DNA of 64,000 bases, from the NCBI RefSeq assembly GCF_029076445.1, contig NZ_JARESG010000007.1, forward strand, positions 1 through 64,000, given 5' to 3'. Under the pieces are notes generated by a model. The model made no database searches. It worked only from the letters and a program-made list of their open reading frames with translations, and was not told the DNA's origin. Both the position numbers and the translations under genes were made by a program. This DNA is from Pseudarthrobacter naphthalenicus (GTDB taxonomy: Bacteria > Actinomycetota > Actinomycetes > Actinomycetales > Micrococcaceae). Positions within the stretch are counted from its first letter, which is position 1, and each line of letters starts with the position of its first letter. Below, in pieces: positions 51,818-60,092 of this stretch.

Positions 51818-53284
51818 TCAGTAGCGGGCGGCGTAGGGGTAGAGCTGCATTCCGGCCATCCGGCTCAACTGGGTGACTCCGATGCCTTCATCCGGGTTGA
51901 GTGCCTGCACCACCTGGCCATTGCCGAGGTAGATGGCGACGTGATAAAAACCCGGGGCCGAGCCCCATACCAACAGGTCGCCGCGACGGGCCTCGGAAAG
52001 CGGCACATGCACGGGAGCTGCGGCGAATTGTTGGGCAGCGGTGCGGGGCAGGTACATGCCGGCCGCGGCGAACGCGGTTTGGACCAGGCCGGAGCAGTCA
52101 AAACCCGTCGGTCCGGTCCCGCCGTACTGGTAGAAGTAGGGCGATCCCGTCTTTGACATCGCCACCGAGATAGCGGTCTCCACCGATCCGCCTGGTGCCG
52201 GCGCGGGGGCCGGTGCAGGTTCAGGTGCAGGGGCTGGCGCAGGAGCAGGAGCAGGGGCGGGTGCCGGCGCGGGGGCAGGAGCTGGCGCGGGCGCCGGGGC
52301 TGGGACGGGTTCTGGCGCCGGTGCTGGGGCTGGCGCCGGAGCGGGAGCCGGGACGGGAGCAGGTTCTGGCGCCGGCTGGATACCCGGTGCCGCCGGCGCC
52401 TGGGGGGCTATCGCCCGCGGTGCACCCGGTGCACCAGGCGCAGCCGGCGCGACCGCCGTTTGGCCCGGTGTCCCCTGTGCCGCAGCCGCAGTGATGGCCG
52501 CCAGCCTGGCCTCCTCGCGTTGCCGGTCAAGTTCGTCCACCCGGGCGGACTCCAGGGCGACAGTGGTGTTTCTCAGCTCGGCGAGCTGGTCCACCAGAAC
52601 GGTCCGCTGGGATCTTGCCTCGGCTACTGCCCGTACTTGGGCGGCGTTAGCACCTTCGGCCTCGGCCTTGCGGGCTTCGGCTGTTTTGGCGGCGTCGTCG
52701 GCGGCCTGCTTGGCGTCCGACGCGGAGGCGGTAAGCGACTGCGCCGCAGCGGCGGCAGTTTCCGCGGATTCGAAGGCCCGGCTACGGCTGGCCGTAATGG
52801 CCTGCAGCGTTGCGGCCTGCTGGAGCCCTTCGCCGTTGCCGCTGACGAATGTCGTGAGCGTCGGGTTCAGGCCCCCGTTGCGGTAGAGGTCGCCAGCCAG
52901 TTGGCCCACCTGTTTGCGGGTTTTGTCCTGTGCCTGCACGGCCACCTCGGCCCGTGCGGCGGCGACTTCCGCCGCGCTTCGCCGCGCCTGCAGCTCCACC
53001 AACGCCTCGCTGTAGGAGTTATTTGCCTGCAGCGTCAGTGCGAAGGTGACGTGCTGGGTGCTGGCGGCCTCCGCCAGAAGCCGTTCGATCGCGGTGACCT
53101 GGTCCGCCGTCGCGCTTTCATTGGACTTCGCCGCCGCGATGTCCTCGGCCGAGGGCACCTCCGGTGAGGCCGGCCGCTGGATGGCAGGCAGCGAAGATGC
53201 CTGGGCGGGAAGCGCGAGTGTCCCGGAAAGCACAACGGTGGTACACAGTACGACGGCCCTCAGGCCGGATCCGGACAAAACCAT
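51818..53284 (-). CDS. Secreted NlpC/P60 peptidoglycan hydrolase
   Basis: 488 aa. Signal peptide (1-29, LALPAQASS); a coiled-coil region at about 45-260 rich in Ala/Glu/Arg (SAAEVAAARAEVAVQAQDKT, DAKQAADDAAKTAEARKAEA); a Pro-Ala repeat linker at about 300-365; and a C-terminal NlpC/P60 domain with catalytic Cys in GFDCSGLVQTAFAAAGMYLP and His in GFYHVAIYLGNGQVV. It should cleave peptide stems in the cell wall during growth or separation, like the RipA/RpfB-linked enzymes. The linker is unusually regular PAPAPA/PEPAPA and would span the wall. Confidence 0.9.
   Translation of the reverse strand: MVLSGSGLRAVVLCTTVVLSGTLALPAQASSLPAIQRPASPEVPSAEDIAAAKSNESATADQVTAIERLLAEAASTQHVTFALTLQANNSYSEALVELQARRSAAEVAAARAEVAVQAQDKTRKQVGQLAGDLYRNGGLNPTLTTFVSGNGEGLQQAATLQAITASRSRAFESAETAAAAAQSLTASASDAKQAADDAAKTAEARKAEAEGANAAQVRAVAEARSQRTVLVDQLAELRNTTVALESARVDELDRQREEARLAAITAAAAQGTPGQTAVAPAAPGAPGAPRAIAPQAPAAPGIQPAPEPAPVPAPAPAPAPAPAPEPVPAPAPAPAPAPAPAPAPAPAPAPAPAPEPAPAPAPAPGGSVETAISVAMSKTGSPYFYQYGGTGPTGFDCSGLVQTAFAAAGMYLPRTAAQQFAAAPVHVPLSEARRGDLLVWGSAPGFYHVAIYLGNGQVVQALNPDEGIGVTQLSRMAGMQLYPYAARY
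52200..52370. repeat. Low-complexity Pro/Ala/Glu-coding repeat
   Basis: This stretch encodes the PAPAPE/PAPAPA linker of the NlpC/P60 protein. Units vary by one or two bases (GGCGCGGGGGC, GGTGCAGGGG and similar) and are prone to length change. Confidence 0.7.
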
Positions 53285-53346
53285 TCGCAGAACCTCGCAG
53301 GATACTCAGGCTGGGGGAGCGAGGTCTGGTGGCGGCACAAATGGCC

Positions 53347-53374
53347 CCTCTGCTGATCGCCCAGCAGTCAGAGG
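53347..53374 (-). other. Possible 5'-UTR hairpin before the NlpC/P60 gene
   Basis: On the minus strand, CCTCTG and CAGAGG pair, with an inner CTG/CAG, about 65-90 nt before the start codon. Short AT-rich DNA (53395-53440) further upstream looks like the promoter region. Too weak to call a riboswitch. Confidence 0.25.
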
Positions 53375-53487
53375 CTACGTGACATGCTCCACTTTGGCAA
53401 CAGCAGTCACATCAATAACATAAACAACAACAGTGTGATTGCGTCCCATTTGCAGCCAGCGTGTCGTAGGCCCACCGCCACGAGGAA

Positions 53488-54408
53488 CTACGCGTGCTGG
53501 GCGGACTCGTGCTCGGAATGGCTGGCAGGCTCGAGCTGGAACGTGCAGTGCTCGGTGTCGAAGTGGGAGCCGAGGCACGCGGTCAGCTTGTCCAGGACCT
53601 GGTCTGCGCCGCGGGCGTTCAGGACGCCGTCCTCCACCACCACGTGGGCGGAAAACACCGGCACGCCGGAGGTGATGGTCCAGATGTGGATGTCGTGAAC
53701 GTCCACCACGCCGTCGACACTGAGGATGTGTTCGCGGATCATCTGAACCTCCACACCCTTCGGAGTGGCTTCAAGGAGAACGTCCACCACGTCGCGGAGC
53801 AGGCTCCAGGCCCGCGGCAGGATCATCAGGGCAATGAGGACTGAGGCGATGGTATCGGCCGCCTGGTAGCCGGTGAACATGATGATCAGGGCCGCGACAA
53901 TGACGGCGAAGGAACCCAGCAGGTCACCAAGCACTTCAAGATACGCCCCCCGCACATTCAGGCTGTCCCGGTGCGCGCCGTGCAGGATCAGCAGCGACAC
54001 CAGGTTGGCCACGGCGCCCAGGATGGCGGCGAAGAGCATGATGTCGGTATGGACTTCGGGCGCCGACCCGATGCGCCGGATGGCCTCGGTGAAGATGACC
54101 ACGGAGATGACAATCAGGATCAGGGCATTGGCCAGGGCGGCGAGGACCTCCGCGCGCTGGTAGCCGTAGGTCCGCTGGTCGCTGGCCGGCCGCCCCGCGA
54201 TCCAGGCTGCCAGGAGGGCGATGGTGACGCCCGCGGCGTCGGACAGCATGTGGCCGGCGTCTGCCAGCAGCGCCAGGGATCCGGACAGGACGGACCCCAC
54301 CACCTGGACCAGGACAACGGTCAGCGTGATGGCCAGGACGGCGATGAGCCGTTTGCGGTGCCGGCCCGTTGCTGTGATCCCGTGCGTGTGGCTGTGGTCG
54401 TGTCCCAT
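53488..54408 (-). CDS. Cation diffusion facilitator (CzcD/ZitB-like metal exporter)
   Basis: 306 aa from ATG 54408. A His-rich head (MGHDHSHTHG), six membrane helices, and the cytoplasmic ferredoxin-like domain (HILSVDGVVDVHDIHIWTIT, VPVFSAHVVVEDGVL). Transport-site helix 2 has ADAGHMLSDAAG with both Asp. Helix 5 reads YLEVLGDLLGSFAVI: the Asp is kept but the His of the usual H-x3-D pair is Glu, which may change metal choice. Exports Zn or a similar metal by proton exchange. Confidence 0.88.
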   Translation of the reverse strand: MGHDHSHTHGITATGRHRKRLIAVLAITLTVVLVQVVGSVLSGSLALLADAGHMLSDAAGVTIALLAAWIAGRPASDQRTYGYQRAEVLAALANALILIVISVVIFTEAIRRIGSAPEVHTDIMLFAAILGAVANLVSLLILHGAHRDSLNVRGAYLEVLGDLLGSFAVIVAALIIMFTGYQAADTIASVLIALMILPRAWSLLRDVVDVLLEATPKGVEVQMIREHILSVDGVVDVHDIHIWTITSGVPVFSAHVVVEDGVLNARGADQVLDKLTACLGSHFDTEHCTFQLEPASHSEHESAQHA

Positions 54409-54418
54409 GGCTACAAGG

Positions 54419-54847
54419 CTAGTCCCAGCCCAGCTCGTGCAGCCTGTGGTCATCGATGCCGAAGTGATGGGCGATCTCATGCACCACGGTCACGGCAACC
54501 TCCCGGATGACCTCCTCGCGGGAGACGCAGATGTCCAGGATGGGCTGGCGGAAGATCGTGATCCGGTCCGGCAGCGAACCGGCGTCCCACCAGGAATCAC
54601 GCTCCGTCAGGGGGACACCTTCATAGAGGCCCAGCAGGACGGTGTCCGGGTCTTCACCGGGACCGGGCACATAGTCGTCCTCGACAAAGACGGCCACGTT
54701 GTCCATGGCGGCTGCAAGTTTGGGCGGGATCAGGCCCAGGGCATCAGTGACAGCGGCTTCGAAGTCGTCAGCGGACATCTCGAAGGGAAGCGGCTCGTGC
54801 GGGCCCTCCGGGATGATGGGCAGTCCGGGCGGGAGATGGGCGGGCAT
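54419..54847 (-). CDS. Minimal metallopeptidase-family protein (DUF1025 type)
   Basis: 142 aa. The C-terminal HEIAHHFGIDD is an HExxHxxGxxD zinc motif, and RITIFRQPILDICVSREEVI and VTVVHEIAHHF fit the small actinobacterial zincin-like family. The N-terminal PLPFEMSADDFEAAVTDALG is also typical. It lies 10 bp from the CDF gene on the same strand. Substrate unknown. Confidence 0.8.
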   Translation of the reverse strand: MPAHLPPGLPIIPEGPHEPLPFEMSADDFEAAVTDALGLIPPKLAAAMDNVAVFVEDDYVPGPGEDPDTVLLGLYEGVPLTERDSWWDAGSLPDRITIFRQPILDICVSREEVIREVAVTVVHEIAHHFGIDDHRLHELGWD

Positions 54848-54920
54848 AAGCAGACTCTAGTCCGCGGCCGGGCCGGCATGCATACTGAAAGCCGGACCTC
54901 GACCCCCAGTGAGGAACCGC

Positions 54921-55550
54921 ATGTCCATCCACCACCGCCTGTTTGCAGCCACCTACGACACCCTGTTGAAGCCAGTGGAACGCAGGGAGCTCGCGCCCAG
55001 AAGAGCGCGGCTGCTCGCCGGGCTGCAGGGAACTGTGGTGGACGTCGGCTCAGGCACCGGAGCCAATCTTTCCCACTTCCGCCATGCAAAACGCGTCGTT
55101 CTCGTGGAACCGGATCCTTACATGAGGGCCAGGTTGAGCACCCGGCTGGGGGAATCACCCGTCCCGGTTACCGTTTCCGACGCCGATGCGGAGCACCTGC
55201 CGCTGGCCGACGGCGAAGCGGACGCGGTCGTATTCACCCTGGTGCTGTGCTCGGTGCCGGATCAACGGCTTGCGCTGCTGGAAGCGCGCAGGGTACTCAA
55301 GCCTGGTGGAACCCTGGCTGTGCTGGAACACGTCCGCCGTCCGGGCCGTGCCGGCCGCTGGCAGGACAGGCTGGATGGCCTGTGGGGCCGGTTCGTTGCG
55401 CCGGGGTGCCACCTCAACCGGAACACGGTTGCAGCCATTGCCGAGGCCGGGTTCGACTTCACCGAAGTCAGCAGGTTTGAACCACCGGCTGTTGCACTGG
55501 CCACTCCGGTCATCGCGGGTACGGCGGTTTTGCGGCCCGGGGATCGCTAG
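54921..55550 (+). CDS. Class I SAM-dependent methyltransferase
   Basis: 209 aa from ATG 54921 (GAGGA close upstream; an in-frame GTG four codons earlier is possible). Motif I GTVVDVGSGTGANLSHF, acidic motif VVLVEPDPYMRARLSTRLG, post-I SDADAEHLPLADGEADAVVF, and VLKPGGTLAVLEHVRRPGRA. It resembles UbiE/phospholipid N-methyltransferase-like small proteins. The substrate is not predictable. Confidence 0.85.
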   Translation: MSIHHRLFAATYDTLLKPVERRELAPRRARLLAGLQGTVVDVGSGTGANLSHFRHAKRVVLVEPDPYMRARLSTRLGESPVPVTVSDADAEHLPLADGEADAVVFTLVLCSVPDQRLALLEARRVLKPGGTLAVLEHVRRPGRAGRWQDRLDGLWGRFVAPGCHLNRNTVAAIAEAGFDFTEVSRFEPPAVALATPVIAGTAVLRPGDR

Positions 55551-56488
55551 GCCCGGCGGCGGGTGAGGCCCACCCCGACCAGGCAGACAGCGCCGCCCAC
55601 CAGGCCCCAGACGGAGGGGACCTCGCTGAGGAGGAGCCAGGAGATCAGGATGGTGGTCCCGGGCACCAGGTAGGTGGTGGCAGCCAACTTCCCGGCCTCG
55701 ATGAGGGACAACGCGTAAGCCCACGTGGTGAAGGCGATCGCCGTCGGAAAGACGCCGAGGTACACCAGCCCCCACGTAGCGGGCGCCGGCGCGGCCTGCA
55801 GTTCAGAGACCAGCTGCCCGGCAAACGGCAGGCAGCAGATGGCGCCCACCATGATGCCAAACCACGTGGCCTGCGCAGCCGGAACCTTCCGCAGCACCGG
55901 TTTCTGGATGATGACACTGACCGCGGCGAGCACGGCGGCGAGGAGGCAGAGCAGCACGCCGGCAACATCCGCCGTCGAACGTTCACCCGAAGACGGGCCC
56001 GAACCAAGCGCGATCAGCGCCACCCCGCCGAAGGCCACCAGGCTGCCGATGATCAGCCAGCGCGGGAAGCCTTCCCTCAGGACGAGGCCCGCCATGATGG
56101 CCACCAGGATGGGATTGACGTTGATCAGCAGGGCCGCGGTGCCGGCATCCAGAAGGTGCTCCGCCGCATTCAGCGCCACGTTGTAGCCGCCGAACCACAT
56201 CACCCCGTAGCCGAGGATGGGCCACCATTCGCGGCCACGCGGCAGTGCCTTGCTCCTGCGCAGTTGAGGCAGCACCAAGGCACCGAGTACGACGGCGGCA
56301 ACCGCCAACCTGCCCAGCGTCAGGGACCCGGGGGAAAAGTTTGGTCCGATCGCCCGGATGCCCACAAACGCCGATGCCCACAGCACCACCGTGACCAGGA
56401 CAGCCGCGATGCCGGGTTTGCTGACGCGGCCGTGCTCGGCGGGAGGGGGTGCTGAGTGTGCAGAATCGACGGGGGAGGTGGAAGCCAT
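55547..56488 (-). CDS. EamA-family (DMT) transporter
   Basis: 313 aa, ten hydrophobic segments in two EamA repeats: VLVTVVLWASAFVGIRAIGP and VMWFGGYNVALNAAEHLLDA in the first, VLLCLLAAVLAAVSVIIQKP and LSLIEAGKLAATTYLVPGTT in the second. Typical of drug/metabolite exporters such as RhaT- or amino-acid-export proteins. It converges on the methyltransferase gene with a 4-bp overlap. Confidence 0.88.
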   Translation of the reverse strand: MASTSPVDSAHSAPPPAEHGRVSKPGIAAVLVTVVLWASAFVGIRAIGPNFSPGSLTLGRLAVAAVVLGALVLPQLRRSKALPRGREWWPILGYGVMWFGGYNVALNAAEHLLDAGTAALLINVNPILVAIMAGLVLREGFPRWLIIGSLVAFGGVALIALGSGPSSGERSTADVAGVLLCLLAAVLAAVSVIIQKPVLRKVPAAQATWFGIMVGAICCLPFAGQLVSELQAAPAPATWGLVYLGVFPTAIAFTTWAYALSLIEAGKLAATTYLVPGTTILISWLLLSEVPSVWGLVGGAVCLVGVGLTRRRA

Positions 56489-56611
56489 GCTGCCAATCTA
56501 GCCCTGCACCGGGCTGGCGGCTGGCGGAAATCGGGCACCTCTGGTCGAGTTCCTGTCATGGGCCGGCTGCGAATAGCCGGGTACTGCTGCGGGCCGGTTA
56601 GGATGCGTTCC

Positions 56612-57337
56612 ATGGTCACAGCTTCTACGTCCCGCGGGTCCGCCCCCGACCCTGCCAAGAGGGTCCGCCGGGTCATCTGGATCCTGCTCGGTGTCATGGT
56701 GGTGGCCGGCGGTGCCTGGTACGCGATGCTGACGCTGAACAAGCCCGCGGCCCCGGCCGTGCCGCCGCCTGCCGCGGCCGGTCCGGGCGCTCCAGCCTCT
56801 CAAGCCGCCGAACAACTGGTCCGGGCGGACAGCCACCGGCTCACCGCCCCGGCTGTGGAAAAGGCGCAGCTGGTGGAGTTCCTGGACTTTGAATGCGAAG
56901 CCTGCCGCTCCATCCATCCTTTCGCGGAGGAACTGAAGCAGGAATTTGGCGACAGCATCACCTTCGTCAACCGCTATTTCCCGCTCCCTTCACACCCGAA
57001 CTCCGGCACCGCCGCGCTCGCTGTGGAAGCTGCCGCGCAGCAAGGCAAGTTTGAAGCCATGGCCGCGAAGATGTTTGAAACCCAGGATCAGTGGCACGGA
57101 AAGCCCGAGTCCCAGGCGCCGCTCTTCCGCACCTTTGCTGCGGACCTGGGACTCGACCTCGCCGCGTTCGACGCTGTTGTGCTCGATGAGAAAACGAAGG
57201 ACCGCATCCGTGCCGATGTTGCGGACGGTACGGCCCTGGGCGTGAGAAGCACTCCGACTTTCTTCCTGAACGGCGAGAAGCTGACTTTGACCACCAAACA
57301 GGACTTCCGGCAGAAACTGGCCGCCGCGGTAAAGTAG
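56612..57337 (+). CDS. Membrane-anchored DsbA-like thiol oxidoreductase
   Basis: 241 aa from ATG 56612 (AGGA 9 nt upstream). A membrane anchor (VIWILLGVMVVAGGAWYAML) and a Pro/Ala linker precede a DsbA/thioredoxin_4 domain with the active site in FLDFECEACRSIHPFAEELK (C-E-A-C), and the cis-Pro loop GVRSTPTFFLNGEK. It probably acts outside the membrane on disulfides. No DsbB/VKOR partner adjoins. Confidence 0.88.
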   Translation: MVTASTSRGSAPDPAKRVRRVIWILLGVMVVAGGAWYAMLTLNKPAAPAVPPPAAAGPGAPASQAAEQLVRADSHRLTAPAVEKAQLVEFLDFECEACRSIHPFAEELKQEFGDSITFVNRYFPLPSHPNSGTAALAVEAAAQQGKFEAMAAKMFETQDQWHGKPESQAPLFRTFAADLGLDLAAFDAVVLDEKTKDRIRADVADGTALGVRSTPTFFLNGEKLTLTTKQDFRQKLAAAVK

Positions 57338-57346
57338 CCGGCTTCG

Positions 57347-58366
57347 TCAGCCTTTCCCGGCCCACGCCAGCAGCCGGTCCAGGGGCCATGTGGTGACTAT
57401 CCGCTCGGCGGGGACCCCGTTCAGGGCGGCGCGGGCGGCTCCATACTGGAGGAAGTCGAGCTGTCCGGGTGCGTGGGCGTCGCTGTCGATTGAAAAGAGG
57501 CACCCGGCGTCCAGGGCAAGCTGAATCAGGTTGTCCGGCGGGTCCTGCCGTTCGGGCCGCGAGTTGATCTCCACGGCCACGTTGTGTTCGGCGCATGCGG
57601 CAAAGACTTCCCTGGCATCAAACTCGGACGGGGGCCGGGTGCCGCGCGATCCTTCCACCAGGCGGCCGGTGCAATGGCCCAGGACGTTGGTGTGCGGATC
57701 CCGGATGCCACCCAGCATGCGTTCGGTCATGGTGCTCCGGTCCGAGCGGAGTTTGGAGTGCACGCTGGCCACCACGATGTCCAGCCGGTCCAGCATCGCC
57801 GGAGTCTGGTCCAGCTCGCCGGACTCCAGGATGTCCACCTCGATGCCGGCAAGGAGTCGAAAACCGTTGGTGTTGCCCGCGTTGAGCCCTGCCACAACAT
57901 CGAGCTGCTCTGTGAGGCGCTCCACGCTGAGGCCGTTGGCGACGGTCAGGTTGGGTGAGTGGTCGGTGAGGGCCAGGTATTCGCGCCCCAGCACCTGCGC
58001 CGCCGCAGCCATCAGCTGGATGGGGGAACCGCCGTCGGACCAGTCACTGTGGCTGTGCAGATCGCCGCGCAGCGACTTCCGCAGCTCAGTCCCGCCGTCG
58101 TCCAGAGGCTCCTGCCCCTTCAGCCGAAGGTCTGCGAGGTAGTCCGGCACCTCGCCGTCCACCGCCTGGCGCACCACCTGGTAGGTGCGGTCGCCGATTC
58201 CCTTCATGCTTTTGAGCCTGCCGTCCCGGGCACGTGCCTCCACCTCGGCAGGGGCCAGGCCGGCGATGACCCCGGCTGCCTTCCGAAAGGCCTGGACCTT
58301 GAAGGTGGCAGCGCGTCCGCGCTCCAGCCAAAAGGCGATCTCGTTGAGCGCGGCGACGGCATCCAT
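57347..58366 (-). CDS. PHP-domain protein with a PolX-like N-terminal domain but no polymerase
   Basis: 339 aa. Residues 1-80 resemble the helix-hairpin-helix region of DNA polymerase beta/PolX (VAALNEIAFWLERGRAATFK, SMKGIGDRTYQVVRQAVDGE). Residues from about 95 form a PHP metal-dependent phosphoesterase domain: GDLHSHSDWSDGG, LALTDHSPN, GIEVDILESGELD, VVASVHSK, LGHCTGR, EINSRPERQDPP, SIDSDAH. In PolX these flank a nucleotidyltransferase palm, which is missing here. It may be a DNA or nucleotide 3'-phosphatase or exonuclease; common in actinobacteria, function unproven. Confidence 0.82.
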   Translation of the reverse strand: MDAVAALNEIAFWLERGRAATFKVQAFRKAAGVIAGLAPAEVEARARDGRLKSMKGIGDRTYQVVRQAVDGEVPDYLADLRLKGQEPLDDGGTELRKSLRGDLHSHSDWSDGGSPIQLMAAAAQVLGREYLALTDHSPNLTVANGLSVERLTEQLDVVAGLNAGNTNGFRLLAGIEVDILESGELDQTPAMLDRLDIVVASVHSKLRSDRSTMTERMLGGIRDPHTNVLGHCTGRLVEGSRGTRPPSEFDAREVFAACAEHNVAVEINSRPERQDPPDNLIQLALDAGCLFSIDSDAHAPGQLDFLQYGAARAALNGVPAERIVTTWPLDRLLAWAGKG

Positions 58367-58419
58367 CCGTCCATCTTCGCTTGTCCCGGCCGCTTCGTTG
58401 AGTCCTTCCCGGCCCGATT

Positions 58420-58448
58420 TTGGAATATTCCATCCAAGGCCCTATAGT
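58420..58448 (+). promoter_or_regulatory. Promoter of the tRNA cluster
   Basis: TTGGAA (58420-58425) and TATAGT (58443-58448) are 17 bp apart, about 85 bp before tRNA-Glu. The -35 lies in a perfect palindrome TGGAATATTCCA (58421-58432), possibly a regulator site. Confidence 0.6.
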
Positions 58449-58534
58449 TTTAGAGTCCAGTTCGGAGAAACACCAAACGGCAAAGACTGACGGCCTCGGC
58501 CCGAAGCCTTTTCTTTTGTTCCGAACGGGTTCTG

Positions 58535-58607
58535 GCCCCCATCGTCTAGCGGCCTAGGACACCGCCCTTTCACGGCGGCGGCACGGGTTCGAATCCCGTT
58601 GGGGGTA
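58535..58607 (+). tRNA. tRNA-Glu (anticodon TTC)
   Basis: 73 nt. Acceptor GCCCCCA / TGGGGGT (G1-U72), D-arm GTCTAGCGGCCTAGGAC, anticodon arm CCGCC-CTTTCAC-GGCGG with TTC, T-arm ACGGG-TTCGAAT-CCCGT. CCA is not encoded. First of three tRNAs in tandem. Confidence 0.95.
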
Positions 58608-58698
58608 CGCAAGGAACTGGTCTGGCAGGCAGAAAATGTCTGGTAAGCTAGGAGCCTTGAAAAAACGCGGTAGGCATACTGCGAAGCAAGAAACGCAA

Positions 58699-58772
58699 GG
58701 CCCTGTAGCGCAGTTGGTTAGCGCGCCGCCCTGTCACGGCGGAGGTCGCGGGTTCAAGTCCCGTCAGGGTCG
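58699..58772 (+). tRNA. tRNA-Asp (anticodon GTC)
   Basis: 74 nt. Acceptor GGCCCTG / CAGGGTC, anticodon arm CCGCC-CTGTCAC-GGCGG with GTC, T-arm GCGGG-TTCAAGT-CCCGT. Discriminator G. It follows tRNA-Glu by 91 bp. Confidence 0.95.
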
Positions 58773-58820
58773 CTCTGGTTGCCGGAAGAGATTTCGGCGG
58801 TCATGGTGACATGTCACCTA

Positions 58821-58893
58821 GGCTCTGTAGCTCAGTTGGTAGAGCGTTCGACTGAAAATCGAAAGGTCACCGGATCGACGCCGGTCGGAGCCA
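58821..58893 (+). tRNA. tRNA-Phe (anticodon GAA)
   Basis: 73 nt. Acceptor GGCTCTG / CGGAGCC, anticodon arm TTCGA-CTGAAAA-TCGAA with GAA. The T-arm is ACCGG-ATCGACG-CCGGT: the stem pairs fully, but the loop starts with A where nearly all tRNAs have T54. Confidence 0.93.
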
Positions 58894-58902
58894 CCACTGG
58901 GA

Positions 58903-58938
58903 AGCATCAGTTCTTCGGAACTGGTGCTTTTCTTCTTT
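58903..58938 (+). terminator. Intrinsic terminator of the tRNA cluster
   Basis: AGCATCAGTTC (58903-58913), loop TTCG, GAACTGGTGCT (58918-58928), 11 bp with one G-T pair, then TTTTCTTCTTT. Lies 9 nt after tRNA-Phe. Confidence 0.88.
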
Positions 58939-59056
58939 AACCGGCGTTGGCAGGCTGGGAGCCGCCTACGAAGCTGCGCGGGCGGCAGCCGGAAAATTAC
59001 CGCATGTTGTCACGGCCAAGGGATAGGGTTGGAAACAACAGAAGGGGAAGTGCCTG

Positions 59057-59527
59057 ATGGAATACCAGAACCCACAACCCGATCCGGCCGGTCGCCAGCT
59101 TGATGCCGGCCAGCTCGCTGCCGCTTCGGCAGCGCCCGGCCATGGCCGCACGGTGATCTCTGAAACAGCCGTGGCCAAGGTCGCCGGCATCGCTGCCCGT
59201 TCCGTGCCCGGCGTCTATTCCCTCGGTTCCGTACCGTCGCGGGCCCTGGGGGCCATCCGGGATGCGGTTGGCAGCTCGGACCACGCCGCAGGTGTCCGGG
59301 CCGAGGTCGGCGAAACCCAGGTTGCCGTGGACATCAGCCTGGTGGCCTCCTACGGCACTCCCCTCCACTCCCTCGCCAACCAGGTCCGGGCCTCGGTGTA
59401 CCGCGCCGTTGAGGAACTTGTTGGCCTGCAGGTCATCGAAGTAAACGTCGAAATAACGGATGTCTACGTGGCCCCGCCGCCCAAGGCCGCGCCTCCTGTA
59501 GCTACAGAGCGGGAGGCACTGCTGTGA
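59057..59527 (+). CDS. Asp23/Gls24-family envelope stress protein
   Basis: 156 aa; AAGGGGAAG upstream of ATG 59057. The core (RTVISETAVAKVAGIAARSV, PGVYSL, AVDISLVASYGTPLHSLANQ, VEELVGLQVIEVNVEITDVY) is the Asp23 domain. Members coat the inner face of the membrane through the AmaP anchor and are needed for envelope homeostasis. Opens a five-gene operon with overlapping stops and starts; its TGA overlaps the next GTG. Confidence 0.88.
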   Translation: MEYQNPQPDPAGRQLDAGQLAAASAAPGHGRTVISETAVAKVAGIAARSVPGVYSLGSVPSRALGAIRDAVGSSDHAAGVRAEVGETQVAVDISLVASYGTPLHSLANQVRASVYRAVEELVGLQVIEVNVEITDVYVAPPPKAAPPVATEREALL

Positions 59528-59715
59528 ACCTGACCGTCGTGGGCATCGCTGTGGGCGCATTCGTCGCGTTTATGTCCTTCCAGTTCGGGTTGTGGGGCTT
59601 CCTGGTTTCGCTCCTCTTCATGGCCATCGGGGCCCTGCTGGGCCGCGCTGCGGAAGGAAAACTGGACCTGCGCGGCGTCATGGATGCGATCATCGGCCGG
59701 CGCTCCTCATCATGA
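59524..59715 (+). CDS. Small two-helix membrane protein
   Basis: 63 aa from GTG 59524 (GTGA overlap). Two membrane segments (VVGIAVGAFVAFMSFQFGLW, FLVSLLFMAIGALLGRA) and a short basic tail with LDLRGVMDAIIGRR. It matches the small DUF2273-like protein that accompanies Asp23/AmaP genes; function unknown. Confidence 0.78.
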   Translation: MNLTVVGIAVGAFVAFMSFQFGLWGFLVSLLFMAIGALLGRAAEGKLDLRGVMDAIIGRRSSS

Positions 59716-60092
59716 CCGCGGCCGTACCGTCCTTCCCTCCACAGGGGCTGCATGGTCATAACAGGATCAGCACACAGGCCCTGACCAGCCTTGCCAAGGC
59801 AGCCGCAGCCGAGGCCCTGGGGGTCGAAGCGCATGACGTGCGTGCGGACTGGTCGGACGACGACGGCCTGCTGGCTTTAGCGCTCGTGGCACCCATCAGG
59901 GTGCCGCCCCTGGCAGCGGTGCTGCGGGATGCCGGCAGGGTTGCCGCGTTCGGAGGGCCGATCCGGGACCGGACGGTGCAGGCCAAGAGCCGGATCCTCA
60001 ATACCGTCACCGCGCTGAGCGGGGCGCGCCTGAGCAGAGTGGATATCCGTATCAGCGGTGTCAAGCCAAGCGAGGGAGGCAGGGTCCAGTGA
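59712..60092 (+). CDS. Second Asp23-like small protein
   Basis: 126 aa from ATG 59712 (ATGA overlap). LTSLAKAAAAEALGVEAHDV, LALALVAPIRVPPLAAVLRD and ILNTVTALSGARLSRVDIRI suggest a reduced Asp23-like fold. It may form mixed assemblies with the first protein. Assignment is by position and fold pattern. Confidence 0.65.
   Translation: MTAAVPSFPPQGLHGHNRISTQALTSLAKAAAAEALGVEAHDVRADWSDDDGLLALALVAPIRVPPLAAVLRDAGRVAAFGGPIRDRTVQAKSRILNTVTALSGARLSRVDIRISGVKPSEGGRVQ

Noticed and set aside
53285-53487. c-di-AMP (ydaO-type) riboswitch before the NlpC/P60 gene
   Set aside because: Such riboswitches often precede wall hydrolase genes in actinobacteria, but the conserved sequence blocks are not visible here; only a simple hairpin is present.
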